Below the pieces are notes generated by a model. That model had not been told where the DNA came from. It worked only from the letters and a program-made list of their open reading frames with translations, and did not search any database. A stretch of DNA of 21,986 nucleotides from an uncultured Muribaculaceae bacterium. GTDB lineage: Bacteria; Bacteroidota; Bacteroidia; Bacteroidales; Muribaculaceae. The DNA lies in contig CAJUSN010000022.1 in NCBI GenBank assembly GCA_910589095.1, forward strand, positions 1-21,986, in the 5' to 3' direction. Positions 1-6,944 of the stretch are shown here, one piece after another; positions within the stretch are counted from its first letter, which is position 1; each line of letters starts with the position of its first letter. Both the position numbers and the translations under genes were made by a program.

Positions 1-6
1 ATTTTA

Positions 7-17
7 CCCCCCCCCCC
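7..17. repeat. 11-base poly-C run
   Basis: Eleven consecutive C residues lie at the left edge of the window, outside any gene I can support. Downstream at 48-66 the 9-mer ATTTGGACC occurs twice, ten bases apart. Homopolymer C runs can slip during replication, and are also a common place for assembly errors. Nothing else is seen in bases 1-110, which lie beyond the 3' end of fhs. Confidence 0.8.
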
Positions 18-110
18 GCTTGTTAAATTATGTTAACCAAGGTGCGCATTTGGACCTATTTGGACCAACTGTTTTCCTATCAGCGGAATAGGTTTCGGGA
101 GGCACGGGGC

Positions 111-1775
111 TCAAGAAAGTCCGGAAATCACGCCGTCGCGGCAATCAATGCGCTCAGCGCAGGGATGAAGAGGTAATCCGGGCATGCGCATGATGTCGCC
201 GGCTATGGCCACAATCATCTCCGCACCGCCGTTGATGGCCACATCCTTTATGTCCAATGTGAAGTCGCGCACTGCCCCATAGCGCTTGGCATCGCCCGAG
301 AATGAATACTGGGTTTTGGCAATGCACACCGGGAAATGGCCCATCCCATTGGCTTCGGCATAATCAAGGAGACGCGCAGCGCGCGGCGAGATGCTCACAG
401 CGGAGGCCCCGTAGATGTCACATGCCACGCGGGTGATTTTTTCACGCAAGCTGTCGGTTGACTCGTAAGCGAACTTAAGCGGAGCGGATGGGCAGGAGGC
501 AATGGTGTCAACCACCATGCGCGCCATATCTTCGGCCCCCTCCCCTCCTGTGGCAAATGACCGGTTGATTGCAAAAGGTGTGTGGAGTGTGTCGGTGCAA
601 TATGTGCGAAGCCATGCCATCTCCTCATCGGTGTCGGAGGGGAAACGGTTGAACACCACAGCTACGGTTTGACCGAAGCGACGGAGATTTTCAACATGAC
701 GACGCAAATTCTCCACACCTTTTTCCAATCCTTCCAGAGATGGCTCACCTATACGGTCAAGGGGCACACCGCCATGCATCTTAAGGCCCTGCGCTGTTGC
801 CACTATAACGGTGAGATCAGGGGCAAAACCAGCGTTGCGACAAACAATGTCGAGAAACTTCTCGGCGCCCAAATCGGCACCGAAACCGGCTTCGGTAATG
901 CAATAATCGGCTTGCTGCATGGCCATTTCAGTTGCAATGACCGAATTGCAGCCGTGGGCAATATTGGCAAACGGGCCGCCGTGGATTATGGCGGGGGTTT
1001 GCTCAGTTGTCTGCACCAGATTGGGCTTCACAGCATCGGCAAGGAGAGTCATGACTGCACCGGTTGCGCCGAGACGTTCAACAGTGAAGGGTGCGCCGTC
1101 AGCCTCAGTGGCCAATATAATGTTGCCCACGCGTCGGCGCAGGTCGGCCTCATCCGTGGCAAGACACAATATGGCCATCAGTTCGGACGCTGCCGTTATG
1201 TCGAAACCGCTCTGCGAGGGGAGCCCGTCGGTTGGTGCGCCGAGCCCGGTAACAATGTTGCGCAGCGAGCGGTCATTGACATCCATCACGCGCCTCCAGA
1301 GCACCTGTTTGAACTGCAATCCCTGACGCCGACGCTGAAAAATGTAATTGTCGAGCATGGCGGCAATGAGATTATGAGCCGACGTCACGGCATGAAAATC
1401 GCCCGTGAAGTGAAGATTGATCTTCTCCATGGGGAGCACTTGGGAATACCCTCCTCCCGCAGCTCCCCCTTTCAAACCGAAGCAAGGACCGAGGCTGGGC
1501 TCGCGGAGCGCCGCAATAGCATTATAACCCAGCCGGCAAAGGCCCTGGGCCAACCCGATGGAAACGGTGGTTTTTCCAATGCCGGTTTTTGTGGCGGTGA
1601 TGGCCGTGACAAGGATGAGTTTAGCCTTGCGCGGCGTCCCTTCGGGAGCCGGGGTCACCTTGGCCACATAGCGGCCGTAATGTTCTATACGTGAAGCGTC
1701 AATGCCTGCCTTTGCGGCAATATCGTCAATGGGAGCAAGCACAGTGGTGCGAGCAATCTCTATGTCAGTTTTCAT
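111..1775 (-). CDS. fhs: Formate-tetrahydrofolate ligase (FTHFS)
   Basis: ATP-dependent ligation of formate to tetrahydrofolate, giving 10-formyl-THF for purine synthesis and one-carbon metabolism in the cytoplasm. The 554 residues match the usual family length of about 555. Family signatures seen are the phosphate-binding loop (residues 62-70, TKTGIGKTT), REPSLGP at 91-97, and the segment at about 103-135 containing KGGAAGGGY, the PMEKINLHFTGDFHAVTSA stretch and downstream NL. The loop differs from the common TPAGEGKTT: P is K, A is T and E is I, while the G-x-G-K-T-T core is intact. The start is the first ATG of the frame and lies only four bases after a -7 box, so the mRNA is probably leaderless. 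It is transcribed alone, divergently from the AT-rich gene at 1963. The identification is firm; only the effect of the loop changes is open. Confidence 0.96.
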   Translation of the reverse strand: MKTDIEIARTTVLAPIDDIAAKAGIDASRIEHYGRYVAKVTPAPEGTPRKAKLILVTAITATKTGIGKTTVSIGLAQGLCRLGYNAIAALREPSLGPCFGLKGGAAGGGYSQVLPMEKINLHFTGDFHAVTSAHNLIAAMLDNYIFQRRRQGLQFKQVLWRRVMDVNDRSLRNIVTGLGAPTDGLPSQSGFDITAASELMAILCLATDEADLRRRVGNIILATEADGAPFTVERLGATGAVMTLLADAVKPNLVQTTEQTPAIIHGGPFANIAHGCNSVIATEMAMQQADYCITEAGFGADLGAEKFLDIVCRNAGFAPDLTVIVATAQGLKMHGGVPLDRIGEPSLEGLEKGVENLRRHVENLRRFGQTVAVVFNRFPSDTDEEMAWLRTYCTDTLHTPFAINRSFATGGEGAEDMARMVVDTIASCPSAPLKFAYESTDSLREKITRVACDIYGASAVSISPRAARLLDYAEANGMGHFPVCIAKTQYSFSGDAKRYGAVRDFTLDIKDVAINGGAEMIVAIAGDIMRMPGLPLHPCAERIDCRDGVISGLS

Positions 1776-1776
1776 G

Positions 1777-1811
1777 CCACAAAATTACAAAACCGCCCCC
1801 ACACGTGCAAA
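1777..1811 (-). promoter_or_regulatory. fhs promoter, probably leaderless
   Basis: Read on the minus strand there is TTTG (1808-1811), 20 bases, then TAATTTTG (1780-1787), then TGGC and the fhs ATG at 1775. This fits the Bacteroidetes -33 TTTG / -7 TAnnTTTG promoter. Transcription would begin at or within a base or two of the ATG. The 17 bases at 1777-1793 recur exactly upstream of the lipoprotein gene at 12053-12069. Confidence 0.7.
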
Positions 1812-1933
1812 TACCTCACGCCCGGGCACTATGACACCCACACCGACCGCTACAACTGGACAAATCAATTCTAACAATAAGATTATTGGTGAATTACTCC
1901 ACAAAAACTTTCTGAAATATATAGAAAACTCAC

Positions 1934-1941
1934 TATCTTTG
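1934..1941 (+). promoter_or_regulatory. -7 box for the AlbA_2/ATPase gene
   Basis: TATCTTTG is a full match to the Bacteroidetes -7 element TAnnTTTG and lies 21 bases before the ATG at 1963. It gives an expected 5' leader of about 18 bases. A -33 TTTG is not clear: only TTTCT stands near the right distance. The box settles the start, because it lies inside the longer open frame that extends back to 1702. Confidence 0.6.
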
Positions 1942-1962
1942 TGTTTTAAAACTAAGCTTCAC

Positions 1963-3411
1963 ATGGATAATCTGGATTTACTGGTAAAAGAATTATGCAA
2001 ACATCCTCAAGAAACCCAATGGATAGAGTTCAAGCATAATAACTGCGACCCACGGATGATAGGAGAAGACATAAGCGCATTGGCTAATAGCGCTGTCTTA
2101 GCAGAGAAAAACCACGCCTATATGATTTGGGGTATAGATGACAGTTCGCATGAGATAATCGGCACCAAGGTTAATCTTAAAAACGAGAGAAAAGGCGCGC
2201 AGGAATTGGAAAACTGGCTTAGGTACCTATTGTCAAAAAACGCTGATTTTTCCTTCAATTCAGTAGACGTTGACGGAAAACACGTAGAAATTATAATCAT
2301 TTCAAAAGCAATTGGTCTTCCTGTAACATTTGAAAAAATAGATTATATTCGTTCGGGCTCGTACACAAAAAAACTAATAGAGTTTCCCTCATTGCAAAGT
2401 CAACTATGGGAACGGCTTCGCCAAGAACAATTTGAAGATGCATTTGCCAAAATCAATCTCACATTGCAAGATGTAACCAACCTACTAAGTCTTGACGTAT
2501 ACTTTCAGATTCTAAACCTCCCGATCCCGACTGAAACAAGCACACTATCTCATTACCTATTACAAGAAGGTCTCATTTATAAGCAAGACAACGGTCTATT
2601 TGCCATCACAAACCTCGGGGCGATACTGTTTGCTCGAGATTTATCAATATTCCAACGCATTGGTAGAAAAACGATACGCATAGTCCAATACGAAGGTAAT
2701 AACCGACTGACAATACTCAAAGAAGACGAGTTACATCAAGGCTATGTACTTTGTTTTGAATCGGCAGTAAAAACTGTCAACACAATGCTTCCGTCAAAAG
2801 AAGATGTAAATTCAGTCCGTAGAAAAACTTCAAGTCCATTTCCTTTGCCCGCAATTAGGGAAGCAATTGCAAACGCCTTAATACACCAAGATTTTTTCAT
2901 CACTGGAGCTGGCCCACTCATTGAAATATTCAACAATCGTATTGAAATCACGAACCCGGGTACGCCTCTAATTGACATTCTACGCATTGTGGATAATCCC
3001 CCAAAATCACGGAATGAAAAACTAGCTTCATTGATGCGCAGACTTGAAATGTGCGAGGAACTTGGTAGAGGCTGGGACCGAATGATTATAACTTGTGAGG
3101 AACACCAGTTGCCGGCTCCACGTATTCAAATTTACCAAGAATCAACAAAAGTGGCCATATTTGCCTCAACCGCATTTGCAAATATTTCATCTGAGGACAA
3201 AATTTGGGCAATCTACCTTCATGCTTGTCTTAAATATATTGAGGGTGATGCTCTTACAAATGGGTCTTTAAGAAAACGATTCGGACTAAAAGAGACGTAT
3301 TCTGGTAGTATATCAAGAATGATAAAAGATTGTGTCGCTAAGAATCTGTTAAAACCGGTAGATCCCCATACAGCCCCGAGGTACATGAGATACATCCCCA
3401 TATGGGGATAA
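1963..3411 (+). CDS. AlbA_2 / GHKL-ATPase putative regulator
   Basis: A 482-residue protein of the COG2865-like type: an N-terminal AlbA_2 (Schlafen-like) nucleic-acid-binding domain, a GHKL-type ATPase-like region and a C-terminal winged helix. Seen: ETQWIEFK near residue 18, then EDISALANSA and MIWGIDD (AlbA_2); IREAIANALIHQDFF and IEIFNNRIEITNPG around 305-335, with ELGRGWDRMI (HATPase_c_4); and a tail with SLRKRFGLKETYSGSISRMI that resembles a winged helix. The start at 1963 is chosen because a -7 box lies just upstream and the extra upstream frame runs back through the fhs promoter into fhs. The gene and its 3' flank are strikingly AT-rich beside fhs and corA, which suggests recent transfer. 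Such proteins are annotated as transcriptional regulators, and some sit in defence loci. No partner gene is present, so the role is unknown. Confidence 0.85.
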   Translation: MDNLDLLVKELCKHPQETQWIEFKHNNCDPRMIGEDISALANSAVLAEKNHAYMIWGIDDSSHEIIGTKVNLKNERKGAQELENWLRYLLSKNADFSFNSVDVDGKHVEIIIISKAIGLPVTFEKIDYIRSGSYTKKLIEFPSLQSQLWERLRQEQFEDAFAKINLTLQDVTNLLSLDVYFQILNLPIPTETSTLSHYLLQEGLIYKQDNGLFAITNLGAILFARDLSIFQRIGRKTIRIVQYEGNNRLTILKEDELHQGYVLCFESAVKTVNTMLPSKEDVNSVRRKTSSPFPLPAIREAIANALIHQDFFITGAGPLIEIFNNRIEITNPGTPLIDILRIVDNPPKSRNEKLASLMRRLEMCEELGRGWDRMIITCEEHQLPAPRIQIYQESTKVAIFASTAFANISSEDKIWAIYLHACLKYIEGDALTNGSLRKRFGLKETYSGSISRMIKDCVAKNLLKPVDPHTAPRYMRYIPIWG

Positions 3412-3566
3412 TTTAACTTGCCCGCAACTTGCCACGAGAAGCCTCGACCTATTCGCATCTACTCATTATCAGTTCATTGCAATCTCCATTTAATTTGCCT
3501 CTAACTTGCACCCTATCTCCATTAAAAACTTAAGCGGAGCTATAACTGCCCCCGGCAGGCGGAACA
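3412..3566. other. AT-rich gap between convergent genes
   Basis: No gene is seen. The stretch shares the AT-rich character of the upstream gene until about 3545. AACTTGC occurs three times. A short inverted repeat (CTGCC, three-base loop, GGCAG, 3546-3558) lies just past the corA stop. It could help end corA transcription on the minus strand, but no T run follows it directly, so I do not call a terminator. Confidence 0.4.
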
Positions 3567-4490
3567 TCAGAACCATTTGATGTGGCGAAGCCACAGGAGC
3601 ACCACAAGGGTGAGCAGCGCGGAGATGCCGATGATGATAAAAAAGGCATAGGGTGTGGAGGAGAGCGAAATATCCACATTCATACCGTAGAAGCTGGCTA
3701 TGAGTGTGGGCACCATGAGGATGATGGACATGGCTGTCATGCGCTTCATCACGGCGTTGACATTATTGGAAATCACCGACCCGAGTGCATCCATGGTGCT
3801 TTCAAGGATCTCGGTGTAAATTGACACTGTGTTTACTGCCTGTTTAAGTTCAATCTCCACATCCTCCAGCAAATCCGTGTCATACTCCCCTTCATAGAGT
3901 CGCTGAAGATGGTCAAGCATTATTTCATTGCCCTGAAGCGAGGTGTTGAAATACACAAGAGTTTTCTGCAGGCGCATGAGCCGGAGCAGCTCTTCATTTC
4001 TCACTGTGCGTGCCATGTCATGTTCAGCAGCTGTCACGTCACGGTTAATTTTCTGGAGATATTTAAGATACCAGAACGAGGCGCTGTAAATGAGATGCAA
4101 TATGAAATCGGGGCGGTTGGATATGGCAATGCCTCTTTGGCGGGTGTAGTCAATAAAATAGTCGATCACCTCATTGGGACGGAAACAGAGCGTGATGATC
4201 AAGTCACGGCGACATATCACACCGATGGGGACGGTGAGGTAAGGCACATCCTGCTCCACGGACCGGGCCGGGATGCGCAGGATGGTGATGGTCCAATCAT
4301 CCTCGCGGTCCACACGGGGACGCTCATCGACATCACCCACATAATTGATGAAATTGGCGGGTACACCCAAGGTTTCGGTCAAGTGTTTCAGATCATCGCG
4401 CGACGGGCACTCCACATTGATCCATCCCTCCGAGGCCGATCCATCGGAGAGTTCTACGAATCCGTTATTACTACTCGCATAATGTCGCAT
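3567..4490 (-). CDS. corA: CorA-family divalent cation transporter
   Basis: Inner-membrane Mg2+/Co2+ channel of the CorA/MIT superfamily, expected to work as a homopentamer with a large cytoplasmic N-terminal funnel. The 307-residue length is typical. Two C-terminal transmembrane helices are visible at about 252-268 and 281-300. The family signature GMN falls at 269-271 (YGMNVD) at the end of the first helix, and the basic C-terminal tail RHIKWF follows the second. Long amphipathic helices with heptad-like character fill 140-250. The start is the ATG at 4490, giving a normal N-terminus (MRHYASSNNG). The only good -7 box for this gene is at 4732-4740, which would give a leader of about 235 bases. 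Ion specificity (Mg2+, Co2+, Ni2+ or Zn2+) cannot be read from sequence. Confidence 0.93.
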   Translation of the reverse strand: MRHYASSNNGFVELSDGSASEGWINVECPSRDDLKHLTETLGVPANFINYVGDVDERPRVDREDDWTITILRIPARSVEQDVPYLTVPIGVICRRDLIITLCFRPNEVIDYFIDYTRQRGIAISNRPDFILHLIYSASFWYLKYLQKINRDVTAAEHDMARTVRNEELLRLMRLQKTLVYFNTSLQGNEIMLDHLQRLYEGEYDTDLLEDVEIELKQAVNTVSIYTEILESTMDALGSVISNNVNAVMKRMTAMSIILMVPTLIASFYGMNVDISLSSTPYAFFIIIGISALLTLVVLLWLRHIKWF

Positions 4491-4797
4491 AAGTATGTGC
4501 TGGGAATTAGTTACGTGATTTGTGGATGTTTTAGTTGAGTGCCGCCTTTACGAAGAAGGGTTATGGAGCCCCATAATGACTGATGAGTAAGGGTGGGAAT
4601 CAATTTGAGGTGCGTGCAGAATGGCATAAACTAATTTCCAACACTTACTTATCAATAATTATAAGTGACCGAGAGCCGCGAATGTTCGCTTCAAGCCACG
4701 CAAAAAACATGTGCTGACGCATGCAGTATGAGCAAATTTATGTAAATTTGCATGCCGATACATTTAATGTATCCGCCAAAACTAACGAGTAACCGCC
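4491..4797. other. Divergent intergenic region, corA / dxs operon
   Basis: A 307-base non-coding gap. It holds a short hairpin with stem TTATGG/CCATAA at 4561-4576, a loose inverted repeat CACTTA...TAAGTG around 4640-4665, and the palindromic double promoter at 4732-4751. The left 235 bases would be the 5' leader of corA if the minus-strand promoter is used. No recognisable riboswitch was identified. Confidence 0.5.
4732..4751. promoter_or_regulatory. Palindrome with two divergent -7 boxes
   Basis: GCAAATTT (4732-4739), four bases, then AAATTTGC (4744-4751): a perfect 8-base inverted repeat. TAAATTTGC reads on the plus strand at 4743-4751 toward the small membrane protein and dxs, and the same nine bases read on the minus strand at 4740-4732 toward corA. 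Each is a full match to TAnnTTTG. A clear -33 TTTG is missing on both sides. The plus-strand leader would be about 44 bases. The palindrome could be a bidirectional promoter, an operator for a dimeric regulator, or both. Confidence 0.55.
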
Positions 4798-4965
4798 ATG
4801 ACAACCGCCAATAAAATCCGTTTCACATGCATCGTAGCTCTCTGGCTTGCATTATGTTACCTCATGGTGACACGGCAGCCGTTCACGCTATGGGTGGCTT
4901 TTGTCATAGTGGCCTCGGGAATAGTGGTTTTTGTACCTCTTTATAAAAAGTATATGAAGAAATGA
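4798..4965 (+). CDS. Small membrane protein, 55 aa, coupled to dxs
   Basis: A short frame that starts with ATG at 4798 and ends in TGA at 4963-4965, sharing ATGA with the dxs start. The 55 residues form two hydrophobic segments, about 9-24 (FTCIVALWLALCYLMV) and 29-49 (FTLWVAFVIVASGIVVFV), joined by a short TRQP turn and closed by the basic tail YKKYMKK. This is a two-helix hairpin with both ends probably cytoplasmic. The 44-base leader from the -7 box at 4743, the exact overlap with dxs and the clear membrane pattern argue for a real gene. I recognise no family. It may act in the membrane with the operon products or serve mainly to couple dxs translation. Confidence 0.7.
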   Translation: MTTANKIRFTCIVALWLALCYLMVTRQPFTLWVAFVIVASGIVVFVPLYKKYMKK

Positions 4966-6944
4966 AAACTACCCTTTCCTCAACACCCAACCCCGAACGC
5001 CGGCCTCTTGACCGATCCGAATATCCCATATTGGCGGGTATCGCTTCGCCTGAGGATGTGCGACGCTTGTCGCCTGAACAGCTCGAACCGCTATGTGCCG
5101 ATATACGCCGGTTTCTAATAAGCAATCTGAGCCGTAATCCGGGGCACTTTGGATCAAGCATGGGCGCCGTGGAACTCACTGTGGCCCTGCACTATGTGTT
5201 CAACACCCCGTATGACCGCATTGTATGGGACGTGGGACATCAGGCCTATGGCCATAAACTCCTCACGGGACGCGCCGAACGCTTCCACACCAACCGCACC
5301 ATGGGTGGACTCAGCGGTTTCCCCTCGCCTGCCGAAAGTGAATATGACACATTCTCGGCCGGACACGCCTCCAACTCCATCTCAGCCGCCTTGGGCATGG
5401 CCGTGGCCTCAGCGCTGCAGCATGACACGCCGCAGCGCAATGTAGTGGCCGTGATAGGCGACGCCTCGATTTCGGGTGGACTCGCATTCGAGGGCATAAA
5501 CAATGCCGCCAACTCCAACGCCAACGTACTTATAATCCTCAATGACAATGACATGTCCATTGACCATAACGTTGGCTCGTTGAACTCTTATCTGGCGCAT
5601 CTCACCACCTCCAAGGCCTACAACACCATCCGTTACAAGGCTTACAATGCCCTTCGCCGCTCGCACCTCTTCTCCGAGGAGAACCGCGGACGAGTGCTTA
5701 GGTTCAACAATTCGCTGAAATCTCTCATCACAAAGGAGCAGAATCTTTTCGAGGGGCTCAACATAAGATATTTCGGACCGTTTGACGGGCACGACCTGCC
5801 CCGCATAATCCGCGTGCTCAATGACATCAAGGATATGAGTGGTCCCCGCATCCTGCACCTCCGCACCGTGAAAGGGCGAGGGTTCCAGCCTGCCGAAGAA
5901 GACCCGGCCAAATGGCATGCTCCGGGAAAATTCGACCCGGAGACAGGGCTCAGAATAAAATCGGACTCCAACACACCACGTCCGCCTAAATATCAGGATG
6001 TGTTTGGCGAAACCTTGGTGGAATTGGCGCGTAAGAATCCCAAAATAGTAGGTATTACCGCTGCGATGCCCTCCGGCACCTCCATGTCAAAACTTCAGGA
6101 AGCCATGCCGGAACGCACTTTCGATGTGGGCATATCCGAAGGTCACGCCGTGACCTTTGCCGGCGGCTTGGCCAAAGAGGGCATGATTCCGGTGGTGGCC
6201 ATATACTCATCGTTTCTCCAACGCGCCTATGACCACATAATCCATGACGTTGCGTTGATGGACCTGCCGGTGGTCTTTGCCATTGACCGCGCCGGCATTG
6301 TGGGCGAGGACGGTGCCACCCACCATGGGCTCTTCGACCTGTCATATCTCAGCGACATACCGGGCATGACCATTGCTTCACCACGTAACGAGGCTTATCT
6401 GCGACATCTGCTCTACACCTCACAACTTCCTGACCGTAAAGGGCCAATGGCCATACGCTACCCACGAGGCGAAGGAAAAACCATTGACTGGCGCTGTCCC
6501 ATGAAACAGCTGGAAATAGGCCGCGGCGAAAAGCTCGCCTCCGGTACCGATGTGGCCGTCCTATCCATTGGTCCTATGGCCGACGCCGCTGAAGAGGCCG
6601 CGCGTATGGCCGGCGAAAAAGGCATCTCCGTGGCACGCTACGACATGATTTTCCTTCACCCTATCGATGAGGAAATACTTCGCGAAGTGGCTGAGAAAGG
6701 CCTGCCTATCGTCACCGTGGAGGATGGTTCCATAAGGGGTGGCCTCGGATCGGCTGTCACTGACTGGTTGGCCGAAAATGGCTACACCAACCCGGTGAAG
6801 CGCATAGGCACTCCCGCCGGAAAGTTCGTTACACACGGAACGGTCAAGCAGCTCCACGAGCTATGTCACATGACACCGACCGATTTACTCCATGCCATCG
6901 AACAGCTTACTCAAAATCAAACCGACACCAAACAGCCTAAATGA
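4962..6944 (+). CDS. dxs: 1-deoxy-D-xylulose-5-phosphate synthase
   Basis: Thiamine-diphosphate enzyme that joins pyruvate and glyceraldehyde-3-phosphate to give DXP, the first step of the MEP isoprenoid pathway and a branch point to thiamine and pyridoxal phosphate; cytoplasmic. The 660 residues contain the transketolase-like N-terminal domain with DVGHQAYGHK at about 90-99, GHASNSISAALGMA at 134-147, the cofactor motif starting GDASISGG at 166 and ending NDNDMSI at 200. A middle pyrimidine domain follows, with DVGISEGHAVTFAGG and DRAGIVGEDGATHHG, then the C-terminal transketolase domain. The cofactor motif reads GDA where GDG is usual. The N-terminus has about 20 extra residues compared with short homologues. 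The start overlaps the previous stop (ATGA) and the end overlaps trkA the same way, so all are read as one operon with coupled translation. Confidence 0.96.
   Translation: MKTTLSSTPNPERRPLDRSEYPILAGIASPEDVRRLSPEQLEPLCADIRRFLISNLSRNPGHFGSSMGAVELTVALHYVFNTPYDRIVWDVGHQAYGHKLLTGRAERFHTNRTMGGLSGFPSPAESEYDTFSAGHASNSISAALGMAVASALQHDTPQRNVVAVIGDASISGGLAFEGINNAANSNANVLIILNDNDMSIDHNVGSLNSYLAHLTTSKAYNTIRYKAYNALRRSHLFSEENRGRVLRFNNSLKSLITKEQNLFEGLNIRYFGPFDGHDLPRIIRVLNDIKDMSGPRILHLRTVKGRGFQPAEEDPAKWHAPGKFDPETGLRIKSDSNTPRPPKYQDVFGETLVELARKNPKIVGITAAMPSGTSMSKLQEAMPERTFDVGISEGHAVTFAGGLAKEGMIPVVAIYSSFLQRAYDHIIHDVALMDLPVVFAIDRAGIVGEDGATHHGLFDLSYLSDIPGMTIASPRNEAYLRHLLYTSQLPDRKGPMAIRYPRGEGKTIDWRCPMKQLEIGRGEKLASGTDVAVLSIGPMADAAEEAARMAGEKGISVARYDMIFLHPIDEEILREVAEKGLPIVTVEDGSIRGGLGSAVTDWLAENGYTNPVKRIGTPAGKFVTHGTVKQLHELCHMTPTDLLHAIEQLTQNQTDTKQPK

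Noticed and set aside
76..92. Small inverted repeat CCTAT/ATAGG downstream of fhs as a terminator
   Set aside because: Only five base pairs and no T run on the fhs strand.
582..1694. A 370-codon plus-strand open frame
   Set aside because: It lies wholly antisense to fhs, whose protein matches a known family from end to end. The translated antisense product has no recognisable motif, so it is a shadow of the coding strand.
1702..1962. N-terminal extension of the AlbA_2 gene
   Set aside because: It starts inside fhs and crosses two promoters; the -7 box at 1934 and the ATG at 1963 give a complete AlbA_2 domain without it.
472..3540. AACTTAAGCGGAGC occurs at 472-485 and 3527-3540
   Set aside because: An identical 14-mer pair is about what is expected by chance in 22 kb, and one copy is inside fhs coding sequence.
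1849..3548. Near-identical 10-mers (GCTACAACTG, GCTATAACTG) at both edges of the AT-rich gene, like a target duplication
   Set aside because: There is one mismatch in ten bases, no inverted repeats inside, and no transposase. Too weak to claim an insertion site.
3909..4538. A 209-codon plus-strand frame
   Set aside because: It is antisense to corA, which shows the GMN motif and correct membrane helices; the antisense product has no family features.
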